The notes beneath the pieces are model-generated. The model saw nothing but the letters and a program-made list of their open reading frames with translations. It made no database searches and was not told the origin of the DNA. Source: Yoonia sp. (GTDB taxonomy: Bacteria; Pseudomonadota; Alphaproteobacteria; Rhodobacterales; Rhodobacteraceae). Taken from it: DNA of 64,000 bases. The DNA is taken from contig NZ_JAFMHJ010000009.1 of NCBI RefSeq assembly GCF_017854565.1, positions 1-64,000 of the forward strand, written 5' to 3'. The position numbers were made by a program, and so were the translations under genes. Shown one piece after another: positions 43,590-51,556 of the stretch. Position 1 is the first letter of the stretch, and every line of letters begins with the position of its first letter.

Positions 43590-44779
43590 GCCTTGGTTTT
43601 CCGCGCGCTTTCCGGCCCATGCGGATGTGCCGCGTGGGGGTAGGTGGCGTGATGATGGTGATCGTGATCGTGGGCGTGGCCATGCGCGTGGGCATGATCG
43701 TGATGATCCTGCGCCTGCAACCGGCACAGGCCCGTGCAAAACGTGTCGCACAGCGCACAATCTGCCACGTTCGACCCCGGCGCATTCGCGCCTTGACCCT
43801 CGACATGGTGGTGGTGGCTTTCCTGCACCGCGCCGACCTCGGCCTCGAACCCCAGAACCTGGGTGCGATATTTGCACAGCACGCAGGTCGGCGGCGGCAC
43901 GGCCCCAAAGGCGGGATGGCTCCGGTCGGCGACACTGATCTTGCGGCTCTCACCATCCTCAAGCGCAAGCACCTGACTGCGATAGCCGCAAATGCCGCAG
44001 TTCGGCGGTGGCGTATCGCTGTCCTGCTCCATAATCCGCTCGGCAAACGTCTCGAGCACCTTGGGATGATCCCCCAGATAGCCCGCTTTCACGAACTGAA
44101 TACCAGGATGTTCGGCGGCGACCTGATCCGTGAACCCATAAATCCGGTCGATCAAAATCCCCGAGAACAAGAAGTAAGGGAAAACAATCACCCGCTTGTA
44201 GGGCAAAAGCGCGACATGCTGCAGGCACGGTTCCACCAGCGGAAATGTCACCCCCGAATAGCCCACTTCGCACCAGCCAAAGCCCATACCTTCCTGAACC
44301 ATCCGCGCCACCTTGGCGACATTGCCATTGGCATCAGGGTCCGATGCACCGCGCCCGATGACAACCAGACAGGTCTCGGCCAGCGGCAGCGCGCCGTATT
44401 TCGTGTTGGCCCGGTCGACGGCTTCGCGCACACGCCCTGCGGCAGCGGCGATCATCTTGGGGTCGATGCCCAGCTCGCGACCATAGCTGACGTTCATCCC
44501 GTGCTTGGCGGCATAGGTGTTCAGCACCGTGGGAATATCGTTCTTGGCATGCATCGCGGCAAACAACATGCCGGGCACCGCCAAAATCCGCGTGCAACCC
44601 GCCGCGCGCAGCTTGTCCAGACCATCGCGGATCACCGGATTGGCGAACTCCAGATAGCCATAATCAGTCATCCAATCGTCCGGCAGATACGCAGGCAGCT
44701 TTTGCGCCAACGTGGCAAATTCATCGACCGCCGACTGGCTGCGCGACCCGTGGCCGCAAATCATCACACCGGTTTTCAT
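43586..44779 (-). CDS. cbiX: sirohydrochlorin cobaltochelatase CbiX with Cys- and His-rich tail
   Basis: The 397-residue protein starts MKTGVMICGHGSRSQSAVDE. Two chelatase modules cover about 1-260 (GHGSRS, AVPGMLFAAMHAKNDIPTVL, VVIGRGASDPDANGNVAKVA, VIVFPYFLFSGILIDRI). The tail carries three cysteine clusters (NCGICGYRSQVLAL, TCVLCKYRTQVLGFE, DCALCDTFCTGLC) and a His-rich stretch (DHHDHAHAHGHAHD). CbiX inserts cobalt early, into sirohydrochlorin, as in the anaerobic pathway. Cys-rich tails with Fe-S clusters are known for some CbiX proteins. Here it lies between DUF6732 and cobH. Confidence 0.9.
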   Translation of the reverse strand: MKTGVMICGHGSRSQSAVDEFATLAQKLPAYLPDDWMTDYGYLEFANPVIRDGLDKLRAAGCTRILAVPGMLFAAMHAKNDIPTVLNTYAAKHGMNVSYGRELGIDPKMIAAAAGRVREAVDRANTKYGALPLAETCLVVIGRGASDPDANGNVAKVARMVQEGMGFGWCEVGYSGVTFPLVEPCLQHVALLPYKRVIVFPYFLFSGILIDRIYGFTDQVAAEHPGIQFVKAGYLGDHPKVLETFAERIMEQDSDTPPPNCGICGYRSQVLALEDGESRKISVADRSHPAFGAVPPPTCVLCKYRTQVLGFEAEVGAVQESHHHHVEGQGANAPGSNVADCALCDTFCTGLCRLQAQDHHDHAHAHGHAHDHDHHHHATYPHAAHPHGPESARKTKA

Positions 44780-44982
44780 GCCATTTCCTCTTCCATCTCT
44801 TCTTCGGGCTCTTCTTTGGCCTTCTTGCCCTTCAAAGCGCCCCAGATCGCGGCCAGCCCGGCCAACCCGATCGCCGCACCGGCAACCCAATGATCATGCC
44901 CCGCCACATCCGCCCAATGGCCGGGATGGGCCGCAGCCGCAGACCCGGCAAACACCAACATCAAAGAATAAAGAAAACGCAT
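44776..44982 (-). CDS. DUF6732 small membrane protein at the head of the cob operon
   Basis: The 68-residue protein has a signal peptide (MRFLYSLMLVFAGSAAAAHP), a short His/Asp segment (GHWADVAGHDHW), one membrane segment (VAGAAIGLAGLAAIWGAL) and an acidic tail (KEEPEEEMEEEMA). GGAGG precedes the ATG. It overlaps cbiX by four bases, so it opens the cbiX-cobHLIJM operon. The His/Asp/Glu content suggests metal handling, but no function is established. Confidence 0.8.
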   Translation of the reverse strand: MRFLYSLMLVFAGSAAAAHPGHWADVAGHDHWVAGAAIGLAGLAAIWGALKGKKAKEEPEEEMEEEMA

Positions 44983-45078
44983 CGGTTCCTCCGTTTCATA
45001 TCACGACCAGAGGCCCGCAAACGGGGTGCAAGGACGATGTGGCGCTGTGGTCCCCGTCTTGGGTCAACCGTCACACCT

Positions 45079-45117
45079 CCAACCTTTCTGGCCCATAGGG
45101 CTTCGTCTCGCGGTTGG
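45079..45117. other. nested inverted repeat between the cob operon and the GST gene
   Basis: In the 293-base divergent gap 44983-45275, arms CCAACC (45079-45084) and GGTTGG (45112-45117) enclose a second hairpin GCCC-ATA-GGGC (45091-45101). On the minus strand it would fall in the leader of the DUF6732-cbiX operon, about 100 bases before the start. I looked for cobalamin riboswitch boxes there and did not find them in the right order. Confidence 0.35.
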
Positions 45118-45275
45118 TATATGTGGGCAGGCCCAGCGCTGCAAACGGTTAAACGCCGCACCATGGGCAAATCCCGACATGTGCAAAAATGCAAAGGCAC
45201 CTGCGCCTTCGCGCGGGTTGGTGAATTTCTGCGGTGGCGCTACACCGCGTTCAAGCAATGAAACAGGAGGCCGCG

Positions 45276-46250
45276 ATGGGTCAGTTGGTTGATGGCGTCT
45301 GGCATGACGTCTGGTACGATACGAAACAATCCGGCGGGGCCTTCGTCCGTGCCAATGCCACATTCCGCAACTGGATCACGGCGGACGGGTCTGCCGGGCC
45401 ATCGGGCACCGGCGGTTTCAAAGCGGAATCAGGGCGTTACCACCTTTATGTGTCCTACGCCTGCCCATGGGCACACCGCACGCTGATCTTCCGCACCATC
45501 AAAGGGCTGACCGATCACATCAGCATCTCGGCGGTCCACCCCGACATGCTGACCGAAGGCTGGACGTTTGAAACGGACGACAAGGGCGCAACCGGGGACA
45601 CCCTGTTCGGACTCCCCTACGCCCGCGACATCTATCTGCGCGCAAAACCTGACATGTCGGGCCGGGTGACGGTGCCGATCCTGTGGGACAAACAGCAAAA
45701 CACCATCGTCTCCAACGAATCATCCGAAATCATCCGGATGTTCAACAGTGCGTTCGACGATATCACCGGCAACACCGATGATTACTGGCCGCAGGATCTG
45801 CGCGCCGCGATAGAACCCGTAAACGACCGGATCTACGACACGGTCAACAACGGTGTCTACAAATCCGGCTTTGCGACAACACAAGATGCCTACGACAGCG
45901 CGGTGCATCCGCTGTTCGACAGCCTTGATTGGCTGGAAACCCGTCTTGGCGAAAACCGTTACCTGATGGGCGACAAGATAACCGAGGCCGACTGGCGCCT
46001 TTGGACCACATTGGTCCGCTTCGACCCGGTCTACCACCTGCACTTCAAATGTAACCGCAAGCGGATCATGGACTATCCCAACCTGATGGGCTTCACCCGC
46101 GAGCTATACCAATGGCCGGGGGTCGCAGCGACGGTGAACATGGATCATATCGTGCGGCACTACCACTACAGCCACGACACCATCAATCCACACCGCATCA
46201 TTCCGATCAACCCGATCATTGATCTGAACGCTACGCACGGGCGTGGGTAA
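45276..46250 (+). CDS. glutathionyl-hydroquinone reductase (Xi-class GST)
   Basis: The 324-residue enzyme starts MGQLVDGVWHDVWYDTKQSG with AGGAGG upstream. Family hallmarks are the catalytic Cys63 in SYACPWAHRTLIFR, LWDKQQNTIVSNESSEIIRM, GLPYARDIYL and the C-terminal helical domain with YLMGDKITEADWRLWTTLVR and MDYPNLMGFTRELYQ. It reduces glutathionyl-hydroquinones with glutathione in the cytosol. Its last 20 bases overlap the convergent receiver-domain gene. Confidence 0.93.
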   Translation: MGQLVDGVWHDVWYDTKQSGGAFVRANATFRNWITADGSAGPSGTGGFKAESGRYHLYVSYACPWAHRTLIFRTIKGLTDHISISAVHPDMLTEGWTFETDDKGATGDTLFGLPYARDIYLRAKPDMSGRVTVPILWDKQQNTIVSNESSEIIRMFNSAFDDITGNTDDYWPQDLRAAIEPVNDRIYDTVNNGVYKSGFATTQDAYDSAVHPLFDSLDWLETRLGENRYLMGDKITEADWRLWTTLVRFDPVYHLHFKCNRKRIMDYPNLMGFTRELYQWPGVAATVNMDHIVRHYHYSHDTINPHRIIPINPIIDLNATHGRG

Positions 46251-46605
46251 CGCTGCCATAGTGATGAACGATCTCGGCCAAATCCTTGGCCGGGGTCGTG
46301 GTTTCAATGAATGCACGTGCATTGGCGCTGTGACGAAAGATCGACCCGTCTGAAAAGAATGTCGTGTCGGTCACAAAGACCACATTAGCGTCCGGCTGAC
46401 GGAACTGCGCCAAATCCGCAACCGTCAGCGCACTGCCCTCACGCAGCACCAGATCAAGAACGATCACGTCGAATACTGTGGTTTCAATCAGGTTCAGCGC
46501 CCGTGCCCCGGTCTGTACAAGAACGACGTTCGCATCCAGACGCTCCAGGTGCCGTTTCCACAGCTCCCCCAGGTTCGCATTGCTCTGGACAATAAGGACG
46601 CGCAT
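46231..46605 (-). CDS. single-domain receiver protein with altered acidic pocket
   Basis: The 124-residue protein has the receiver fold: VLIVQSNANLGELWKRHL, VFDVIVLDLVLREGSALTVA with candidate phosphoacceptor Asp51, and VVFVTDTTFF with the switch Thr. The usual acidic pair after strand 1 is replaced by QSN (7-9), and the conserved Lys context is changed (ETTTPAKDL). Phosphorylation may be weak or absent. There is no output domain. The gene is single and convergent with the GST gene, overlapping it by 20 bases. Confidence 0.82.
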   Translation of the reverse strand: MRVLIVQSNANLGELWKRHLERLDANVVLVQTGARALNLIETTVFDVIVLDLVLREGSALTVADLAQFRQPDANVVFVTDTTFFSDGSIFRHSANARAFIETTTPAKDLAEIVHHYGSVTHARA

Positions 46606-46827
46606 GCCGTCTCCGATACTTGGCCGAATTAACTAAGGTAAATGAACAACATGAACCCAAGAAGAATATATAACGAATTAACCTTCTACAAACACAACTC
46701 TGCCCAATTTACTAACGAAGTATTAACGCAGCCCGTGACCCTGTACCAAAGGACAGTGATTGGTCGCACACCTTGCCAAATCAGCAAGAATCCGCTTGAA
46801 ATGCGATGAAAATTTACGGGCAACACG

Positions 46828-47202
46828 ATGACAACATGGATTACGACCTGCGACACCTGCAAGCGCGCAGGGTGGGAAGAAGGCGAAATGCGGCAAACCG
46901 ATGGTGAGTCGCTGGCAGCCCTCATCGAAGCGGCGGCAACCGGCCTGTCCGATATCAGGACCCGCCGGGTATCGTGCCTGATGGGCTGCAAGCGGGCCTG
47001 CAACGTCACGATTCAAGGTGCGGACAAACTCAACTACACTTTGGGGGAATTCGAACCGACAGCCGTTTCGGCGGCAGGCATCGTCGCCTATGCCATGGCG
47101 CACGCCAGCAGCCCCAGCGGTCAGGTCCCCTACCGCGACTGGCCGCAAGCGATCAAAGGCCACTTTGTGACCCGCCACCCGCCATTGCCCAAAGACGAAT
47201 GA
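46828..47202 (+). CDS. DUF1636 cysteine-rich protein, first gene of cobC-cobD set
   Basis: The 124-residue protein belongs to DUF1636, small predicted metal-binding proteins found with cobalamin genes. Cys8/Cys11 (TTCDTCKRAGW) and Cys50/Cys54/Cys58 (SCLMGCKRACNV) would form the metal site, in a thioredoxin-like ferredoxin layout. Its stop overlaps the cobC start by four bases (ATGA). A second, shorter DUF1636 gene lies at 56829-57161. A role in cobalt or Fe-S handling is inferred from context. Confidence 0.85.
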   Translation: MTTWITTCDTCKRAGWEEGEMRQTDGESLAALIEAAATGLSDIRTRRVSCLMGCKRACNVTIQGADKLNYTLGEFEPTAVSAAGIVAYAMAHASSPSGQVPYRDWPQAIKGHFVTRHPPLPKDE

Positions 47203-48134
47203 AGACACCCCGCGATCACGGCGGCGGCCTTGATGCCGCGATTACCCGGTACGGCGGCACCCGCGCCGATTGGCTTGACCTGTCCACCGGGATCAACCCG
47301 GTGCCCTACCCCATCCCCACGCTGCCCGCCGATGTCTGGACCGCCCTGCCCGATCAGGCCGCCTTTGACCGGCTTTATGGCCTTGCGCGCAGGTTTTGGA
47401 ACGTCCCGCCCGACGCGACCATCATCGGGGCCTGCGGCGCATCCGCGCTGATCGCGGCGCTGCCACGGATGGTGCCCACCGGACAGGTCTGCATCCCCGG
47501 CCCCACGTATAACGAACACGGTGCCGCCTTTCGCGCCGCAGGCTGGGCGCTTGGCCAAGCCCCCACAGACGCCATCGTCGCGGTCCACCCCAACAACCCC
47601 GACGGGCTGCTGTGGACTGCGGATCAACTGACCGCCCCCTTCACGATCATCGACGAAAGCTTTGGCGATGTCGCGCCCGATCAATCACTGATCGCACTGG
47701 CCGACCGCCCCGGCACGGTCATCCTCAAGAGCTTCGGCAAATTCTGGGGGCTGGCCGGTTTGCGCCTTGGCTTCGCAATCGGCGATCCCGCAATCATCGC
47801 CAGACTGGGCGATATCCTTGGCCCTTGGCAAATTTCAGGCCCCGCCCTGTCCATCGGCGCCGAAGCATTGGCCGACCCGCAATGGGCCCGCGAAACCCGC
47901 GCCCGGCTCACGACCGATGCCGCCCGCCTCGACACGCTACTGGCCTCCAAAGGCGCCAAGATCATCGGCGGCACCACCCTGTTCCGGCTGTACAAAGTGC
48001 AAGACGCCGCCGCCGCCCAAACCCGACTGGCACAAAACCACGTTTGGTCACGCACCTTTCCCTATGCCCCCGATTGGCTGCGACTGGGCCTGCCCGCGCA
48101 CGGTCGCTGGGCGCAGTTGGAACAGGCGTTTTGA
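47199..48134 (+). CDS. cobC: threonine-phosphate decarboxylase-like aminotransferase
   Basis: The 311-residue PLP enzyme starts MKTPRDHGGGLDAAITRYGG. Features: DWLDLSTGINPVPYPIP, YNEHGAAFRAAGW, VHPNNPDGLLWTADQL and LKSFGKFWGLAGLRLGFA with PLP Lys181. In cobalamin synthesis it supplies (R)-1-amino-2-propanol phosphate or its equivalent for CobD. It is slightly short for the family. The stop overlaps the cobD TTG start (TTGA). Confidence 0.9.
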   Translation: MKTPRDHGGGLDAAITRYGGTRADWLDLSTGINPVPYPIPTLPADVWTALPDQAAFDRLYGLARRFWNVPPDATIIGACGASALIAALPRMVPTGQVCIPGPTYNEHGAAFRAAGWALGQAPTDAIVAVHPNNPDGLLWTADQLTAPFTIIDESFGDVAPDQSLIALADRPGTVILKSFGKFWGLAGLRLGFAIGDPAIIARLGDILGPWQISGPALSIGAEALADPQWARETRARLTTDAARLDTLLASKGAKIIGGTTLFRLYKVQDAAAAQTRLAQNHVWSRTFPYAPDWLRLGLPAHGRWAQLEQAF

Positions 48135-49030
48135 CCCTCCTGCTTGGCATGCTGCTGGATGCCGCATTGGGCGAACCGCGCTGGCTTTGGACCCGCGCAC
48201 CGCATCCGGCGGTCCTGATGGGGCGCCTGATCGGATGGTGCGACACCCGGTTCAACCAAGGCGAAACCCCACGCCGCAACGGCATCCTGACCCTGATCGC
48301 GCTCTGCTGTGGCGCCGGGGCACTGGGCCTGATCATCCAGGCCATGCCCTGCCAGATACTCGATGTCATCGTGCTGGCGGTCCTGCTTGCCCAACGCTCG
48401 CTGGTGCAGCACGTCAGCGCCGTGGCCGACGCCTTGCGCCTGTCGCTGGGTGACGGCAAACGCAGCGTCGCCATGATCGTCGGGCGCGACACCCGCACGA
48501 TGGACACCGCCGCCGTCGCCCGCTCCGCCATCGAAAGCGCGGCTGAAAACCTCTCCGACGGCGTCATCGCCCCGATTTTCTGGTTTGCCGTCGCGGGCCT
48601 GCCCGGCCTGCTGATCTACAAGATCACCAATACCGCCGACAGCATGATCGGCTATCGCACGCCAAAGCATGCCCGCTTTGGCTGGGCTGCTGCCCGCTTT
48701 GACGACCTGCTAAACCTTATCCCGGCGCGGCTGACCGCGCTTTTGATCTGGGCCGTCACAACCCGGCCCAACCCCATGCTGATCCTCCGCGACGCACCGC
48801 TGCACCGTTCGCCCAACGCCGGCTGGCCCGAGGCGGCGATGGCCCACGGGCTCAACATCGCGCTCTGTGGTCCGCGCAGCTATGACGGCACCCTGCGCGA
48901 TTATCCTTTCGTCAACGACCGGGGCGCACATGCCCTGACCCCCGATCACATCGACGCAGCCGTCACGACCCTGTGGAAAACATGGGGCCTTGCCGCCGCT
49001 CTGGCACTGATCATCGCCATTGTGCATTAG
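48131..49030 (+). CDS. cobD: adenosylcobinamide-phosphate synthase
   Basis: The 299-residue membrane protein (CbiB in anaerobic nomenclature) attaches aminopropanol to adenosylcobyric acid. The start is TTG 48131, coupled to cobC; an ATG at 48149 is possible. Motifs: LLLGMLLDAALGEPRWLWTR, HPAVLMGRLIGW, IVGRDTRTMDTAAVARSAIE, SAAENLSDGVIAPIFWF, YKITNTADSMIGYR and NAGWPEAAMAHGLNIAL. Several membrane segments fit the family. Confidence 0.94.
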   Translation: MTLLLGMLLDAALGEPRWLWTRAPHPAVLMGRLIGWCDTRFNQGETPRRNGILTLIALCCGAGALGLIIQAMPCQILDVIVLAVLLAQRSLVQHVSAVADALRLSLGDGKRSVAMIVGRDTRTMDTAAVARSAIESAAENLSDGVIAPIFWFAVAGLPGLLIYKITNTADSMIGYRTPKHARFGWAAARFDDLLNLIPARLTALLIWAVTTRPNPMLILRDAPLHRSPNAGWPEAAMAHGLNIALCGPRSYDGTLRDYPFVNDRGAHALTPDHIDAAVTTLWKTWGLAAALALIIAIVH

Positions 49031-49102
49031 GCCCCATCAACTGGATGTTTCATGCGATTTCTGCTTTGATCAACCGCAGACACCCCAACAGGACCCCGCG
49101 AC

Positions 49103-49471
49103 ATGCCCGCCAACCACAACGGCTTTACCCGCCGCCACCGCACGGCAATCCGACGCCTGCTTATCACCGTGCTGGCGCTGGCGCTGCTCGGCACGACCTT
49201 CTTTGCCGTGCGACTGACCACCGCAACCGCCGTCTGGACCGACCCCGCACGTCAGTTCGAACCCATCGCGGGCTGGATGACACCGCGCTACGTCGCCATG
49301 TCATGGCAGGTGCCCCCCGAAGTCGTCGGTGCAGCGCTGAGTTTGGAACAAGACGGCATGGGGCGCAAAATCACGCTGGCTGAACTGGCGGACTTGCGCG
49401 GTGTGCCGCTGCACAGCCTGACAGGCGACCTCACGACCGCCATCGCCGCCTACCGGGCGCAGCACCCTTGA
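49103..49471 (+). CDS. small membrane-anchored protein, unknown function
   Basis: The 122-residue protein has a basic N-terminus, one membrane segment (LLITVLALALLGTTFFAV, about 19-36) and a periplasmic domain (WTDPARQFEPIAGWMTPRYV, AMSWQVPPEVVGAALSLEQD, ITLAELADLRGVPLHSLTGD). CAGGAC lies upstream. Its stop overlaps the DedA-like gene's TTG (TTGA), so the two are co-translated. No known domain is recognised. Confidence 0.75.
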   Translation: MPANHNGFTRRHRTAIRRLLITVLALALLGTTFFAVRLTTATAVWTDPARQFEPIAGWMTPRYVAMSWQVPPEVVGAALSLEQDGMGRKITLAELADLRGVPLHSLTGDLTTAIAAYRAQHP

Positions 49472-50076
49472 CGGACCTGTTTTTCAGCCTTGTGGCCAAC
49501 TGGGGCCTATTGATTATCGGCCTCTCGGCCTATTTTTCGTGCCTCGCCATGCCGATCCCCACATTCGCGGTCATGCTGGCAGGTGGCGCCTTTGCCGCTG
49601 CGGGCGATCTGGTGCTGTGGCAGGTGATCACCGTTGCCTATACTGCGGCAGTCGCGGGTGACCAAACCGGGTTCCAGCTTGGCCGCTTCGGCGGCCAATG
49701 GCTGACCGCACGCCTTGTCGACCGCCCCCAACGGGCCGCCCTGTTCGCACGCGCGGTCAAGGTCGTCGATCGCTGGGGCACCGTGGGCGTGTTCTTCAGC
49801 ACTTGGGCTGCAGCCCCGCTTGGCCCCTGGGTCAACTTCGCCGCCGGGGCGGCACGCCTCAGCCGCTGGCGCTTTACCCTATGGGACGCACTGGGAGAGG
49901 CGATCTGGGTCGCCGCTTATGTGTCACTGGGCTATTTCTTCGGCACCCGCCTCGACGCGCTGACCGAACTTGTCGCTGACTGGGGGGGCCTGATCACAGC
50001 GCTTTGCCTCGCCACTGCAGCCTGCATCGGACTGATCCGCCACACCCAAAACAGCCACAAGCCACCCGACCATTAA
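49468..50076 (+). CDS. DedA/VTT-family membrane protein
   Basis: The 202-residue protein starts at TTG 49468. The VTT domain shows as PIPTFAVMLAGGAFAAAGDL, AGDQTGFQLGRFGGQWLTAR, VFFSTWAAAPLGPWVNFAAG and GEAIWVAAYVSLGYFFGTRL, with re-entrant-like hydrophobic stretches and a C-terminal membrane helix. DedA proteins take part in lipid flipping and membrane homeostasis; the substrate here is unknown. Coupled to the anchored protein upstream. Confidence 0.85.
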   Translation: MTDLFFSLVANWGLLIIGLSAYFSCLAMPIPTFAVMLAGGAFAAAGDLVLWQVITVAYTAAVAGDQTGFQLGRFGGQWLTARLVDRPQRAALFARAVKVVDRWGTVGVFFSTWAAAPLGPWVNFAAGAARLSRWRFTLWDALGEAIWVAAYVSLGYFFGTRLDALTELVADWGGLITALCLATAACIGLIRHTQNSHKPPDH

Positions 50077-50311
50077 CCATTTCCCGGCGCACGGTGGCTT
50101 AAACGTACCAAAGCCGTACACCCGTACATACGCAATCTGCACGGGTTCCGCACGCGATCTTGCAGGTCGCAGCGCCCTTTTTTTCAACGCATTAACGGCG
50201 CAACTGCCCCCGACCGCCATCGCGCGCCCGGACCGGACCGCGCGCGGCCTTAACGGGTTGCGCCCGGCCCCCGCGCTGTTACCCTCCCCGCTCCACAATC
50301 CGGAGAGACCC

Positions 50312-51478
50312 ATGCGCCTTCTTGCCGTTGCCCTGACCGTTTTTGCCGGCACCGCCAGCGCACAAACCTGCGGCGGCTCCGTCAGCAGCTTCATTGACGG
50401 CATAAAGGCCGAGGCCCGCGCAAACCGCATCCCCGCAGCAACCGCCGACCAGTTCTTCCAAGGGGCTGCAATCGACGAAAACGTCATACGCGCCGACCGC
50501 GCCCAAGGCGTCTTTCAAAAGGATTTCATCAGCTTTTCCCGCGCGCTCATCAGCCAGAACCGGATCGACAACGGGCGGATATATAGCCAACGCTACGACA
50601 GCACGTTCAAGGCCATAAAGGCACGCTTTGGCATCCCGCGCGGCGTCCTTCTGGCCTTTTGGGCGTTCGAAACCGATTACGGTCAGGTTCAGGGCAACTT
50701 CAACACCCGCAACGCGCTGCTGACGCTGGCCCATGACTGCCGTCGAGCAGAGCTGTTTCGCCCGCAACTCGTTGCCGCGATTGAGCTTTTTCGCCGCGGC
50801 GGCATGGACCCAGCCACCACGACAGGGGCATGGGCGGGTGAAATCGGACAGGTGCAAATGCTGCCCCTCGACATCATCGCACATGGCATGGATGGCGATG
50901 GCGACGGTCATGTGACGCTCAAGACCTCCGCCCCCGATGCGCTGATGTCAGGCGCGAATGTGCTGTCCTCGCTTGGCTGGCGCCCCAATGAACCCTGGCT
51001 GCAGGAAATCACCGTACCCGCCAATCTGGACTGGTCCCAAACCGGCCTGAACCACAAGGCCCGCGTGCGCGACTGGGCCGCCATCGGCGTGGCCGCCCGC
51101 CAAGGTGCGCTTGGCCCATCCGACCTGCCCGCGTCCATCCTGCTACCGATGGGCCGCGACGGCCCGGCGTTCCTCGCCTACCCCAATTTCGACGTCTATT
51201 TCAAATGGAACAAAAGCTTCGTCTACGTCACGACCGCCGCCTATTTCGCAAACCGATTACAAGGCGCTGCGGCCTATGATGCAGGCACCCCAAGCACGCC
51301 TTTGACCGGCCCGCAAATGCAACAATTGCAACAAAAACTGACTGATCGCGGCCATGACGTGGGTGGCATTGATGGAATCCTCGGCGCCCGGACCCGCCAA
51401 GCCGTCCAAGCCGAACAATCGCGCCTCGGCCTGCCCGCAGACGCATGGCCGACGGTTGACCTCATCAACAGGCTCTGA
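50312..51478 (+). CDS. lytic murein transglycosylase (MltB-type) with peptidoglycan-binding domain
   Basis: The 388-residue periplasmic enzyme starts MRLLAVALTVFAGTASAQTC with a signal peptide cleaved after ASA; GGAGAG precedes the ATG. The SLT_2 domain contains YDSTFKAIKARFGIPRGVLL, the catalytic Glu120 in WAFETDYGQVQGN, GQVQMLPLDIIAHGMDGDGD and LNHKARVRDW. A C-terminal peptidoglycan-binding domain (MQQLQQKLTDRGHDVGGIDG, about 335-385) follows. It cleaves glycan strands to 1,6-anhydro products. Confidence 0.92.
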   Translation: MRLLAVALTVFAGTASAQTCGGSVSSFIDGIKAEARANRIPAATADQFFQGAAIDENVIRADRAQGVFQKDFISFSRALISQNRIDNGRIYSQRYDSTFKAIKARFGIPRGVLLAFWAFETDYGQVQGNFNTRNALLTLAHDCRRAELFRPQLVAAIELFRRGGMDPATTTGAWAGEIGQVQMLPLDIIAHGMDGDGDGHVTLKTSAPDALMSGANVLSSLGWRPNEPWLQEITVPANLDWSQTGLNHKARVRDWAAIGVAARQGALGPSDLPASILLPMGRDGPAFLAYPNFDVYFKWNKSFVYVTTAAYFANRLQGAAAYDAGTPSTPLTGPQMQQLQQKLTDRGHDVGGIDGILGARTRQAVQAEQSRLGLPADAWPTVDLINRL

Positions 51479-51511
51479 TCGCTTGCAGATTGTAATTCTC
51501 TTTCAAAACAA

Positions 51512-51545
51512 CTTCTTCCGAGCGCAAATATCCCCGCCGGAGGCA
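51512..51545. repeat. dispersed repeat copy 5 between transglycosylase and smc
   Basis: TTCCGAGCGCAAATATCC followed by CCGCCGGAGGCA lies between the two convergent genes. It is one of the copies closest to the one found inside cobN. Confidence 0.75.
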
Positions 51546-51556
51546 CAAAAGCCAGA

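Noticed and set aside
43487-44893. Long plus-strand open frame of 468 codons over cbiX and cobH
   Set aside because: It is a GC-rich antisense shadow; the minus-strand genes have clear family motifs and coupled starts.
44983-45275. Possible second cobalamin riboswitch upstream of the cbiX operon
   Set aside because: GCCAC and a GCGAGACGAAGCC stretch occur on the minus strand, but the B12-box-like part comes before the other boxes and the core GGGAAGG part is missing. I kept only the nested hairpin as a structural note.
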